Positions 54,244 through 64,000 of a DNA stretch of 64,000 bases are shown one piece after another; within the stretch, counting starts at the first letter, position 1, and every line of letters starts with the position of its first letter. The notes beneath the pieces are model-generated. The model did no database searches, was not told the origin of the DNA, and was given only the letters and a program-made list of their open reading frames with translations. The translations under genes and the position numbers were made by a program. This DNA is from Cryptomeria japonica (lineage: Eukaryota; Streptophyta; Pinopsida; Cupressales; Cupressaceae), in NCBI RefSeq assembly GCF_030272615.1, contig NC_081411.1, positions 44,281,517 to 44,345,516 on the forward strand, in the 5' to 3' direction.

Positions 54244-54561
54244 TGTAGAAGTTGAGAAAGCCAACTTCACAGACCCCGAAGATCACCTGCATGCAAATAA
54301 CCTGTCACAGAAAGAAGAGATGGAGACAAACAAGCAAGGGTGCTCTGAAAGCTGAAAAAATGTATTCATCCAAGAGAGATAAATTACAATGATGAATCCT
54401 TATAAAAGGATATTGTGCAACCCTAAAAGAAACCCTAATAGGTAGACATTTAATAATTAATATAATTATTAAATGTCACAAATGCAAACTAAAGTGAAAT
54501 CTTAAGAGAGGAATAAAGGTAATTTAATCAACATGATTAAATTAAAACCTTTACTCTAACA
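54244..54561 (-). repeat. Copia-B 5' LTR
   Basis: 318 bp; on the minus strand it begins TGTTAGAGTAAAGG and ends CAACTTCTACA. Appears identical to the 3' LTR at 51547-51864. Confidence 0.95.
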
Positions 54562-54566
54562 AATAA

Positions 54567-55790
54567 GACTATGTTTCACCTGGGAAATGAGAAATCTGCC
54601 AAGACCTTCAGCCATGAGAATAAATAAATAGGGAGATAAAGGGTCCCCTTGTCGAAGCTCTCGCGAAGCGCTAAACAATTCTGATTGTTCCCCATTAATA
54701 AGAACTGAGAAGGAGGTAGAAGTCACACAACTAAGAACTCAATTCACCCACTCTTCTCCAAAACCAAAAGACAAAAGGATCTTCTGTAAGAAATCCCAAC
54801 TCACCCTATCATAAGCTTTGTCCATGTCAAGTTTAATAAACATAGCCTTCTCCTTAGAGGAAACCATCGAATAAATAACTTCCATTGCTATCACAACTCC
54901 ATCAAGGATCTGTCTTCCATCAATGAAGCCACCTTGTTCCTTAGAAACCAAAGTACAGAGGAGAGGTTTGAGTCATTCAACAATCAATTTAGTGATTATC
55001 TTGTAGACAATATTACATAAAGCAATAGGCCTATACCAATCCAAACTATTAGCCCCCTCCTTCTTAGGAATGAGAGCCAAGAAGGTAGAATTCATAGATT
55101 TGAGCATTTGTTTATTCCTATGAGATTCATGAACCACATCTAGAAGATCATACTTTATAATCTTCCAAAATTCCTGAAAAAACTCAATAGGAAACCCATC
55201 AGGTCCAGGAGCCTTGCCTTTTTTCATTTCAAACACAACCCCCTCAAGTTTAGACAACAAAATGGGGCGCAAGAGAGCATCATTCATTTCAACAGAGACA
55301 AGAGGGGGAATACAGTTCAAGATGGCCCTCTCTTCCACCATAGCGTCAAGATCCTCTTTGGTAAACAAATTAGAAAAATATCTGACAGCTTCCCTAGAAA
55401 TTTCTTCTTTAGATGAAAGATGAACCCCTTTTGAAGATATGAGAGAGGTAATAGAGTTACCATACCTCCGAGCCTTAATAGAATTATGAAAAAAAGCTAT
55501 GTATCTATCATCTTCTTGGAGCCAATCCACATGAGACTTTTGTTTCCAGAAAATCTCCTCACGCAACTCCCACTCTTTTAAGTCCTTAAGAGCAAGGGCT
55601 CGGCTATACTGAGCTTCACAGTCATCCCTTGATCCCTAATTTGATGCGTAACCTCATCCATCTTGGATTGAGCTGACATCTTGTGTCTATATAGATTCCC
55701 AAAACATTGTTTATTCCACCTCTTTAGCCTATATTTAACATGTTGTAATCTCTTCTCAAAGGTGTACATAGCCCGCCCGTGGGTAGGCAC
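54567..55790 (-). pseudogene. LINE-B reverse transcriptase, N-terminal part
   Basis: The frames 55790-55578, 55566-54973 and 54951-54739 read GKAPGPDGFPIEFFQEFW, FLALIPKKEGANSLDWYRPI, GFIDGRQILDGVVIAMEVI and FIKLDMDKAYDRVSWDFL (first catalytic Asp). It is cut by Copia-B at 54561 and resumes at 51546. Confidence 0.9.
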
Positions 55791-55800
55791 CCCTTCATAC

Positions 55801-56514
55801 TGTTAAATTTATGGATCATAATTAAAATTTATCTTCTTCTATGTATTATCTATCACTGAATTGTTGTATAAATCTGATTGTCTTCTTTTTGTGTTGCAGG
55901 AGAGAAGTAGCATTTATTAATTTCAATATCCATTCTCACACATTTCATTTGGTATATGTAGTGGGCTAGGTACGGTCAAGCGATACCTTGACCAGCCATG
56001 TCTTTTGGACATGGCCGATCAAGACATCACTTGATCATGCCCCCTCATGATAATAATGCAAGGCATATTACATACCAACAGGTGCATATATTAAGACACC
56101 CGATAATTATCGGTGGTGTATAGTTATCTTACCACCCGATATAATTATCAGTGGAGCATGGTTTATATTAACACCCGATATCATTATCGGTGGCACATGG
56201 TAATGTTGGCATTATCTTTTACACCCGATATAATCGGTGTATGCCAAGTGGTGTATCCTTAACATCCAATATAATCGGTGTGAACATAGACTAATCTAAA
56301 CGATAGTTTAACCGATAATCGTTAAGTTTTATTTGCAAGAATTAACTCGATTTGTCAATCGGTGAATATGAATAGATTATCAGATTTGGATATTATGATT
56401 AATATAAAGGGAATGTTTATCAATTGAATAATCAATATGATAAATGTTTGAATGAGAGACTTCATTTATCTCTCATTCAATCATTTATTTTACCAAAGCT
56501 ATCATGCATTAACA
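55801..56514 (+). mobile_element. Solo LTR (714 bp) with iterated palindromic motif
   Basis: It begins TGTTAA and ends TTAACA, and is flanked by the 5-bp duplication CATAC (55796-55800 and 56515-56519). No internal region remains, so it arose by LTR-LTR recombination. Within it (56097-56325) a near-palindrome of the type CACCCGATA(TAAT)TATCGGTG recurs about six times. A TATA-like AATATAAAGGG (56401-56411) suggests plus orientation. It splits LINE-B between endonuclease and RT. Confidence 0.92.
56097..56325. repeat. Array of near-palindromic CCGATA...TATCGG motifs
   Basis: Copies start near 56097 (CACCCGATAATTATCGGTGG), 56132, 56171, 56221, 56261 and 56311, at irregular spacings of 35-50 bp and with growing divergence. 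Each can form a hairpin or bind a dimeric protein. It lies upstream of the TATA-like box of the solo LTR, where an enhancer would be expected. Confidence 0.85.
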
Positions 56515-56565
56515 CATACCACCAATCAACCATAAGATCCTTCAACAACTGATCACGAAGCCACA

Positions 56566-57312
56566 TCAATTGGAATTTGAAAGAGGAATTTCTGGAGGTT
56601 CTAAAAGATGTAATAGAAAGATTAATAGGCCAATGATCAGAACCCCTCCAATCAAGAATTTATGAACTGTTGGACCACCTATCATGCACCCAAAAGAAGG
56701 AAACCAAAAATCTATCAAGTCTTTCAGAGATAGCCTCAACACCACTCCTATTATTCCATGTAAAGACACCATTAATTGGCTTCACATAAATGAGATTCAA
56801 GAGACCAATATTATCCCGGAGTAAATTTGAGGAAGGATCAAGCCCGAATAACCCACCTCGCTTTTCCTCCGAACTAGTAACAACATTAAAATCTCCAGCC
56901 AAAATACAGGGGAGAAAAGGATCTTGAGCCCAAACAAGATTGATGCGAGCCCAAAGATGTGACTTACCCACAAGATTAGTAGGAGCATAAATATTAGATA
57001 AGAGGCATATTTCTCCAGTCTCAAAGCTAGAAGCAACCATAGAAATGGAAGACCTGCTAGAAAACCACCACAAAGGGGAAAATTTCCTCAGGTTCCAGAA
57101 ACAAGCACCCCCCCTGAACTACCATGAGAGCTCACTCCTTGCCAAAGGCCCTGGGGCTAGACACACAAAACCCAACAAGCCAAACCATCCACTGAAAGCT
57201 TGGTTTCCTGAATAAAAATAACATCAGGAGACTCAAAGTCAATTAATCTGTGAACAACCTTTTGTCTAGGGATGTTGTTCAACCCCCTTACATTCCATGA
57301 GAGCACAATCAT
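56566..57312 (-). pseudogene. LINE-B AP-endonuclease domain
   Basis: ATG 57312 begins MIVLSWNVRGLNNIPRQKVV. IFIQETKLS holds the catalytic Glu. ICLLSNIYAPTN, LAGDFNVVTS and ISERLDRFLVS (Asp/His motifs) follow on 57073-56660. One stop and one frameshift lie between 57200 and 57073. The domain is cut on the C-terminal side by the solo LTR at 56514. Confidence 0.87.
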
Positions 57313-57625
57313 TTATGTGGTTGAGAGAAGTGGGAATCAATGGGCTTCATAGACCCTAACTCAACCAAAGTATCACCAATAAGCTTAACCTTTTCCTGAT
57401 CCGTTTTCCATCCACTCCTCAAAGGTTTGTATAAAGAACCCTTTTTGAGGATCTTCTATTGCAAGCCTAAAACAAGCGGGGCTTTGTTACTCTTCATGGA
57501 ATCTGAGGTCACTATAGTGGAAGGAGGAGTAGACGCCATGACCATTGCACCTCCAGGGACCTGTGACCCACTAGATCTCTGTTGTCTTGAACATGGGAAG
57601 GCAAATCCATAACCATTTGAGCATC

Positions 57626-58747
57626 CTATTGATTCTCCAAAGATAGGGCCCGACCCTCTTTCTTGGAGTCCCCATCCATCACCTTATGCTGAAATTGAGC
57701 ACCCAAGGACATTTCAACTGGAACTCCTTCCTCTTGGACCAAATCATCTAGAACATCAAACCTATTTAGGGTGACATCATCTTGCCTATCCAACCAGGTT
57801 CTCTTCTTTCCTTTGCCTTTATTCTGAGGTTTGATAGGAATGAAGCCATCTTTATCAACAAGACCATTAGGCACAGGGGCTTTCCCTTTATCTTCCCCTA
57901 GAACAAAGTGAGGAGGATCAGAAACAACCCATTTAGAAGATTTCTTTCTGGGACGTCTCCGCTGTAAATGACCATATTCATGACAAATTTTGCATCTAAA
58001 TGGCAGGGTCTCCTAGTCCAGCTGTTGATCCAAGAAGATGTCCCCAAATAGATTTCCATAGAGTCTAGCAAAGGATTATTTAAATCAACTTCTACACATA
58101 TACGATTGTAGGAAATTACCTTTTGATGTTGAGTTTGTGAAGCCGAACCCATAGGTTTACCAAGAAGAAATGAGATCGAGTGAAGAATATCTTCTCTCCA
58201 GAATTCCAATGGAAGCCTCGGCAATCAGATCCACACGGGCACACGAGAGGGAAGCTCCTCAACAGAATTAAAGCCAATATGCCAAGGTTTGATAAAGATT
58301 CCCACCTGGTTGAAAAAATAAGGGCCACCCTCAAAAGCCTTGTTCCTGTCTGTCAGGTTGGAAAAAATAACCAGAAAATAGTTATTGGCTGCCATAAGTA
58401 GCTCCATATCTCCTTTAGGATTCCAAAACACGATGTGCCCAAGACTCTAAAATAGGTATAGAGAGGCAAAGACCAATACATTTGCATATGAGAGCATGAT
58501 TACACCAATATTCAACATCCTCTGAAATTTTCTCTGGTTGAATAACTAGAACTGGATGATCTTGGGATCTCTCTAAACAACCATTCACCTTTTTCATGCC
58601 AAAAGGCTCTTTCAAAGAAGAGACGCCCACCCCAGTTTGGGAATTACTAACGTGTTCCTTTCCACATGCATGCATCAAATGAGACGGATCCTCCATATCC
58701 AGATCTCTAGAGATCATCTGAGAAGAGGATAATCCTCTATTCTCCAT
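57626..58747 (-). pseudogene. LINE-B ORF1 (RNA-binding protein, DUF4283 type)
   Basis: ATG 58747 (MENRGLSSSQMISRD). After a frameshift near 58430 the DUF4283-like core follows: FSNLTDRNKAFEGGPYFF, PWHIGFNSVEE, then RLPLEFWREDILHSISFLLGKP. The zinc-knuckle region (about 58010-57950) is damaged: the expected CxxC is only partly readable. At least three frameshifts. ORF1 proteins bind the LINE RNA. Confidence 0.8.
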
Positions 58748-59030
58748 GGACCCAGAGAAAATACCAAAAAATGAAAAAGAAGAGTGGCGGAAAAACCCAA
58801 CCCCAAAACCCTGCACACCCCCAATGGAAACCCAGAGCAAAAGAAACAGAAAAGGGTTGCAAAAACACCTTGCGGCAATCCAGAAAACCCGACCACAGGC
58901 AAGAAAAAACCAACCCTCAACAAGCAAGAACCCCCCTGGAACGAAGCAAGTAGAGCGCAGGACACAGGCTAGGGCACATCGGGCCTAGCACTACACCCAC
59001 ACAAACGCAGAGCCATCCTCGGGAAAATAT

Positions 59031-59194
59031 TGTCTCAAATCTATAATTTTATTATCTTATCTTAAAAATATAATTAATATTGTAAAAAAAAAAGAAAAAT
59101 TAATTATACGATAATTTAAAAACTTGTTATTATTTATTTATATATATTTTTGAAAATTTAAATAATAATATTATTAATAATTTTATAATATATA
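59031..59194. other. AT-rich spacer between LINE-B and the Gypsy-type LTR
   Basis: Runs of A and AT repeats; nothing else is seen. Confidence 0.6.
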
Positions 59195-60325
59195 TGTAAA
59201 GCAGAAAAATCGAACCCTAGTTGTTCTCCCCTCCCCAACTCCAAGGAGAGAGAAGGGATGTCACTAGGGTTGATGGTTTTCACTTGGAAGAGACTTTACA
59301 TTCAAAAGAGGGGTTGAAACCCACAAGATCCAATCCCACACAATGTAGGATTGGATTCTAAATGAGTTTCAAGGGTTAAGACATCAAGGATACCCTCTTT
59401 TGTAAAGAATGTAGATAGAATGATTGAACTAGGAATGCATGTAAAGTAAGAAAGATTCGCTTATAAACAAAGATAGGGATACGGGATGAAGTTGCGGACC
59501 TGGAATTAGCAGTAAAATGTCGAGATGGTGCTGTTCTGCAAATTTGAGCGAAAGTTGACTGGACGATGGCGCCCGACGTGCACACGGTCCTCCGAAAAAT
59601 CCGCGAAACAAAGGGGGATCTGTTCGTCTCTGCACAAGGATTCCAGATCTTCAATTACAGCTGCGTACTTGCAACCTACACACAGAAAAGAGAGCACGAT
59701 TGGGGGGTTAGGGATTAGGGGTTTGCCTTTAGGTCAAACCCCAGTTTTGGAATTAACCAAGAAATGAGAATGCTGTAAATGTAAATGTTTGTAATGTAAA
59801 CAAGTACTGATACCTTGTTGTAAGAATGTTTGTATTATTACATGCGAAGGTGTAATGAATGTTGTATTTTGTATGTTGTAAGTGATCTCCTCTTCAATGG
59901 TTGAATCCTTGTCTTGAATGCAACACTTAGCCTTGAATGGAGACTTAGAATGCTCAATTGCTTGAAGGAATGCCTGAATGCTTGAATGTTTGAATGTTTG
60001 AATATCGTTTTTGCCTTTTGCACACATATGTCCTCCTCCTTTTTCCTCCCTTTCTAGGAGAGGAAAAGTAGTTTATATACTTGTCAATTAGGGTTGAGAG
60101 ACTGATTTTCCCGACCTTAAGCCGACCTAGAAGCATTATTTTCCAATTTGCAAACTTCAAGACCTGATGCCCAAAAGATACCGGGCCCAAAATAGGGCTA
60201 GGGACCAGGGCGCTGGGCGCCATGGTCCCACCTCCTAGGTCTCCATTCAGGTTCAACGTTGCACCACCATCGTGAAGACCCAAATGCAGTTGAAATTGCA
60301 AGTGTCGCAATTTTAGGACGCTACA
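59195..60325 (-). repeat. 3' LTR of a Gypsy-type element (1,131 bp)
   Basis: On the minus strand it begins TGTAGCGTCC at 60325 and ends CTGCTTTACA at 59195. It is preceded by a polypurine tract. Short GAATG(C/T)TT repeats lie at 59940-60005. The 5' LTR is outside the window, so the target duplication cannot be checked. ORFs in this region are accidental. Confidence 0.8.
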
Positions 60326-60340
60326 TTTAGCCCCCACTTT
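60326..60340 (-). other. Gypsy-type element polypurine tract
   Basis: TTTAGCCCCCACTTT on the plus strand, that is AAAGTGGGGGCTAAA in element orientation, directly next to the 3' LTR. Confidence 0.82.
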
Positions 60341-61031
60341 AGCGGGAGTATAAGCATATGCCAATACTTCCGGTAAAGTAGAAGGAAACAACATTGAAAA
60401 ACTTTCACCACGTCAAGGAGGCAAGATACACCAAGCCCCCAGTGGACTAAGGATCTTACGACTTCGATTGACAAAGTAAAAGGGAAGATCACGAGGGAGA
60501 ACCATGACTGTCAGTAGTAAGGTTCCCTCACTATGAGTCATGCAAGAAAGATATCAAAAATTTTCAAGATATGAATGGGATGTATGCCCCCCTACGTTAA
60601 AGCGATCACACACGCCTCACCGGGGGTGATTGCTTTAAGGTAGTGATACATATAGGAAATGAGAAAGGAGCACGTTATCACAAGGATTTAGCCCCCAAGT
60701 GTGAGATAAGCCCAAGGATAATAGACACAAAACACAAAGCACAAGGTGACTTCGCTTTCCTCGGGGTCAGTATGCTGTATGATAATTCATGTATATCATA
60801 TGTATGTATGCATAATTGTTCTTCATTCCCCAATCAAGGAAGGTCACCTAGAAGAAGGGAACACATGTGTCTTTTGAGTCAACATGAGAGAGACCAAAAG
60901 AGATCTCAATGCTTTGCATCGTCCTCAAGTAGACAACAGTAAGGACAACAAATAGAAGAATGAGAATAACACATAGAAGAAGTAACAAAAGAGATCAAGA
61001 GAGGAGGAGAGAGTCTGCTATGCTAATGAAA
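60341..61031 (-). other. Noncoding 3' internal region of the Gypsy-type element
   Basis: No RT, RNase H or integrase motif is seen in any frame between the gag-protease frame and the polypurine tract. The sequence is purine-rich (AAGAAGGGA-like words), with no structured repeats. Confidence 0.6.
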
Positions 61032-64000
61032 CTAGTCTAACACGTCATCTACCCCTCGATCTTGCTGATCAATATTTCGGGAAGGCAGGAAACACGCTAG
61101 AGGAGGAACATCCAACACAGCAGATGGAGCTATCACAAGATCCAAACAAGGGCTATGTTCATGTTCCAAGCCACGTTGTTCTTGTCTAGGAGCTAGGATA
61201 AGCGCCTTGGAAAATTCGTTAGATAAATGGTTATCAACATCAACATATTCATATTCACTATCAGAATGAGCAGGAGTAACATTTTCATCATGCATAACAT
61301 TTTCATCATGAATAACATTTTCATCTATATCATCATCAAGATTTATAAAAATAGGATCTTTAACTCGCACCGGATCAAGACCATCATGCACCTTATGTTT
61401 AGGAGATTTTGGCTCAATTTTCGGCTGAGGAGAAAATGGAATAATACTAGCTGAAGGTGTTTTTGGGGATTGCAAAGTTTGAGAAGCAGCTGCCTGAGCT
61501 CTAAGATGACGCTTTCGTCGGCGTTCACGTGCAAACGATTTCGTCTAGTCTTAGTAGGAAGTTGAGAAGATTGAGGAGGAGGAATGTTCTCATCCTTATC
61601 ACTTGGGTGTTTAGGTTGTGGTCTCTTAGGCTGAACAATAGGAGAAGAGGAAGGTCTCTTCTCTCCATAAGAGGAAGGAGGAGTTACTGCTCCATATAAG
61701 GGAGGAATATTTGGTTTAGGAAGAAGACCAAGTCCATCATGTCGAGGAGGTATAAGTCTACTTTTAGGAAGTTTATTAGATATAAACATAGTCACATTCA
61801 TAGGGATGGGTTGGGAATCTTCTTGAGGAAAGACATTAGTTTTATCTTTCAAAGGAAGAACTTCCTTCTCAAGAATGATAGGAATATCAAGTTTGGGTGT
61901 TCTAGGTTCACTTAGAGATAGGATCATATCTTTTTTCCACTTTTGATAAGATTTGAAAAGATGATCACTTCGCGGTGGAAGAGATTGGAATTGTTTAGGC
62001 CAAAAATAATCAATAGGAACGCTAGGAGTTCTTTCAGCTGGTTTAAAGAGACTATGATTGATAGTAACAACTTCACCATTATGGGGAAATTTCAAACACT
62101 TGTGGATAGGAGAAGCAATAGCTTTCATGGAAGATAGCCAAGGAAAGCCTAGCTTCACACGAAATTGTTCGGATGATGGAATAATAGCAAAGTCCACATT
62201 AAGGGATTTGTTATGGACCTCAATAGGTAATGTAATAGAACCAATTGCAGGAGAAGAAAATGCATCAAATAGTTTCACAACCACATTTGTTTCGTCATAG
62301 ATCACTTGATTCAATTTCAAAGTAAAAAGAAATTCTTCAGTAATGACATTAACCATGCAAGAAGGATCAATAAGCACTCCACGACAAGGTGTATTCTTGA
62401 CTTTTGCAACTATATATAAAGGACCATCAGGTGCCCTGATAGTTTCACTGGAATCAAATGTGATGGAAGGTTCTTTAGGGATTTTCTGCTGCTCCACAAA
62501 GTTAATCACATTCGGAGTCATAGACACAAGATCATCAGGTGAGACAGAGGAATCATTAGTATCAATCACATTAGAGGTATGAGAAGGTAATGGATCAGTA
62601 AAAATCTTAAGATTTTGGTTAGGAGGAGCTACAGATGTGTTGCCTTTATCATTCACACCAGAAACAGAGATAGTATTATTATCAATCAAATCTTGAATTT
62701 TACCCTTTAAAGCAAAACATTTTTCAGTATCATGCCCTGGATGACGATGAAATTGACAAAAAGATTTGTTATCAAAATAGGGTGAGTTAATCTTTGCAGG
62801 ATCTATTTGCTTTATAGGAGGAAGAGTAAGCACATTTTGTTCCAGTAACTTATTCATAATACTATGCAATGATTCATTCAAAGGAGTAAACTTTCTTTCT
62901 TTCTTGAAAAACTTAGAAATAGGAGGCACACCTGATGCTGCATTCACATTGTTGTTGATGATGTTTTCATTGAATTTAATTGACTCTCTGTTCGGTTTAA
63001 ACTTCCCAAATGGTTGTTGACTACTATCACCCTTATCACTCGGAGCCATAGGATTTGCTTGTTCCATTTGACTCATAGTCAGTTGATACTTGTGAAGAGT
63101 TGCGCACAACTGTTGGAAAGAAGTAAACTCAGAAAATAGAAGTTTTTCTCTAATATCTTTTTGTAAATTAGAAATAAAGATTATTTGAATATCATTGTCA
63201 GGTACTGGAAAAGAAATTTGAGCATACAAATGCTTATATCTACCAATGAAATCAGTCACTTTTTCTTTAACACCTTGTTTACAATGCATTAAATCAATCA
63301 AAGTAACTTTAGGACTAATATTGTTTTGAAATTGTTGAATAAAAGCATTTGCAAGTTGTTAGAAAGAAGTAATAGAATAGGAAGGCAACGAGCAATACCA
63401 TTGTAGAGCCTTGTCTCTTAATGTTCTAGTAAATAGTTTTGCAAGCAACCTTTGGTCATAAGCAAAATCGGTACATATTGTTTGAAAGGTCTTAACATGT
63501 GTTAGAGGATCACCCTTACCATTATAAAGCTCCAAATGTGGAATTTCAACATGTTTAGGGGGGATAGCTCGAAATATGTCAAGAGAAAGTGGGCTCGCAA
63601 CATCAAATGTGGGCACACTAGTCTTAGATTGATTCATAGAGGCAATTTGTTGCTGTAAAGAAGAGACAGTTTGTGCAAGATTGTTAATGGTCGCTTCAGT
63701 CGAAGAGTTCATATTAGATGTGTTAGATTGTGATGGAGGTATTATGTTATTGAAAGAAGGTATTGATTGAGAGTAAGGTGGTGGGACACTATGATAGTTA
63801 GTCATAGGAGATGATTGGAAAGGAGGAACACTACAAGGAGGAATGGAATGGTTAAATGAATTGCCCTCTTGCGTCATGTTCATTTGTGGAGATGTAATAG
63901 GAACACTCATTGAAGGAATGAATGAAGAAGTTGGATTGAATGAAGGAAGAGGGTTGATTGAAGAAGAGGGATTGCCCCCATGACTAGTGATCATAGGAGG
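61032..64000 (-). pseudogene. Gypsy-type gag-protease polyprotein, partial and broken
   Basis: It enters from the right edge in frame. Gag: HLELYNGKGDPLTHVKTFQ and LARTL-like 'LFTRTLRDKALQWYCSLP', then a TAA at about 63358, then LIDLMHCKQGVKEKVTDFI, typical of plant Ty3/Gypsy gag. A finger CQFHRHPGHDTEKC is at about 62735-62765. A protease-like segment RGVLIDPSCMVNVITEEF follows near 62370, with Asp-Pro-Ser in place of the usual Asp-Ser/Thr-Gly. The long proline- and lysine-rich tail shifts frame near 61460 and ends at 61032. No RT follows, so this is a deletion derivative or a non-autonomous gag-type element. Confidence 0.85.

Larger units (their letters stand above)
51547..54561 (-). mobile_element. 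Copia-B: non-autonomous Copia-related LTR retrotransposon, young
   Basis: 3,015 bp with 318-bp LTRs (51547-51864 and 54244-54561) that I cannot distinguish by eye, and the 5-bp duplication AATAA (51542-51546 and 54562-54566). Minus-strand order: 5' LTR, tRNA-iMet primer site, long leader with GC-rich tract, one 363-codon ORF, 3' region, polypurine tract, 3' LTR. No integrase, RT or RNase H is present. Leader and last 150 bp are clearly homologous to Copia-A, so it probably uses proteins from a related autonomous element. It sits in the RT gene of LINE-B. Confidence 0.95.
49036..59030 (-). mobile_element. LINE-B: L1-type LINE with C-terminal RNase H, split by two LTR insertions
   Basis: On the minus strand: 5' leader about 59030-58748, ORF1 58747 to about 57600, ORF2 from ATG 57312 with endonuclease (57312-56566), RT (55790-54567 and 51546-51050), a zinc-binding C-terminal region (about 50771-49838), RNase H (49789-49281) and a short AT-rich 3' end with AATAAA near 49045. 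Without Copia-B (51547-54561) and the solo LTR (55801-56514) it is about 6.3 kb, normal for a complete plant L1. Frameshifts and stops are present throughout, but all domains remain readable, so it is younger than LINE-A and LINE-C. The target-site duplication was not identified. Confidence 0.9.

Noticed and set aside
59734-60394. Minus-strand ORFs of 97-146 codons
   Set aside because: They lie inside the Gypsy-type 3' LTR and its GAATG-like repeats.
1-64000. tRNA, rRNA, CRISPR arrays and bacterial-type operons
   Set aside because: Looked for and not seen; CRISPR and operons are not expected in plant nuclear DNA.

Overview
This window is nuclear DNA of a land plant, most likely a conifer. 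The genes have GT-AG introns, there is one complete TIR-NBS-LRR (TNL) resistance gene, and almost everything else is transposable-element DNA nested in AT-rich sequence. The conifer assignment is inference. It rests on the TIR motif 'FINHRG', which I recall from gymnosperm TIR proteins, and on a 10.6-kb intron loaded with repeats. The species cannot be fixed from the sequence alone.

Layout. 1-9.9 kb: a decayed LINE on the minus strand (LINE-C, ORF1 part only) is split by a probable solo LTR (931-8965). That LTR in turn holds a complete but dead Copia element (Copia-A, 1591-7629, with a TSD) and a small TRIM element (7895-8266, with a TSD). 9.9-18.5 kb: AT-rich DNA with a degenerate repeat array, a probable tRNA-derived SINE and the 5' end of an old LTR element. 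18.5-30.4 kb: a plus-strand cluster. Its core is a Helitron/Helentron-type transposon with OTU protease, Helitron N-terminal zinc-finger region, Rep (HUH), Pif1-like helicase, endonuclease and an intron-containing RPA-like gene. It is preceded by two reading frames I do not recognise. 32.2-47.9 kb: the TNL gene. Its five exons join in phase into a 1,556-residue protein, and intron 1 carries an antisense LINE (LINE-A) that is itself hit by a 479-bp DNA transposon. 48-49 kb: a Tourist-like MITE. 49-59 kb: a second LINE on the minus strand (LINE-B, with a C-terminal RNase H), split by a young non-autonomous Copia element (Copia-B, 51547-54561) and by a 714-bp solo LTR (55801-56514). 59.2-64 kb: the 3' LTR and gag-protease part of a minus-strand Gypsy-type element that runs off the right edge.

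The TNL is the only evident host gene. It should act as an intracellular immune receptor: the TIR is the signalling NADase, NB-ARC the nucleotide switch, and the LRRs plus a C-terminal domain do the sensing. Its LRR block is unusual: 15 near-identical 24-residue units in which acidic and basic versions alternate.

The best candidates for something undescribed are four. (1) The OTU/Rep/helicase/endonuclease/RPA element together with the two unknown upstream ORFs. (2) Copia-B, which has indistinguishable LTRs, no pol genes and an uninterrupted 363-residue ORF, and which shares leader and 3' end with Copia-A. (3) The alternating-charge LRR array. (4) A solo LTR with about six copies of a near-palindromic motif. 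All calls come from reading the sequence by eye; no database search was run.
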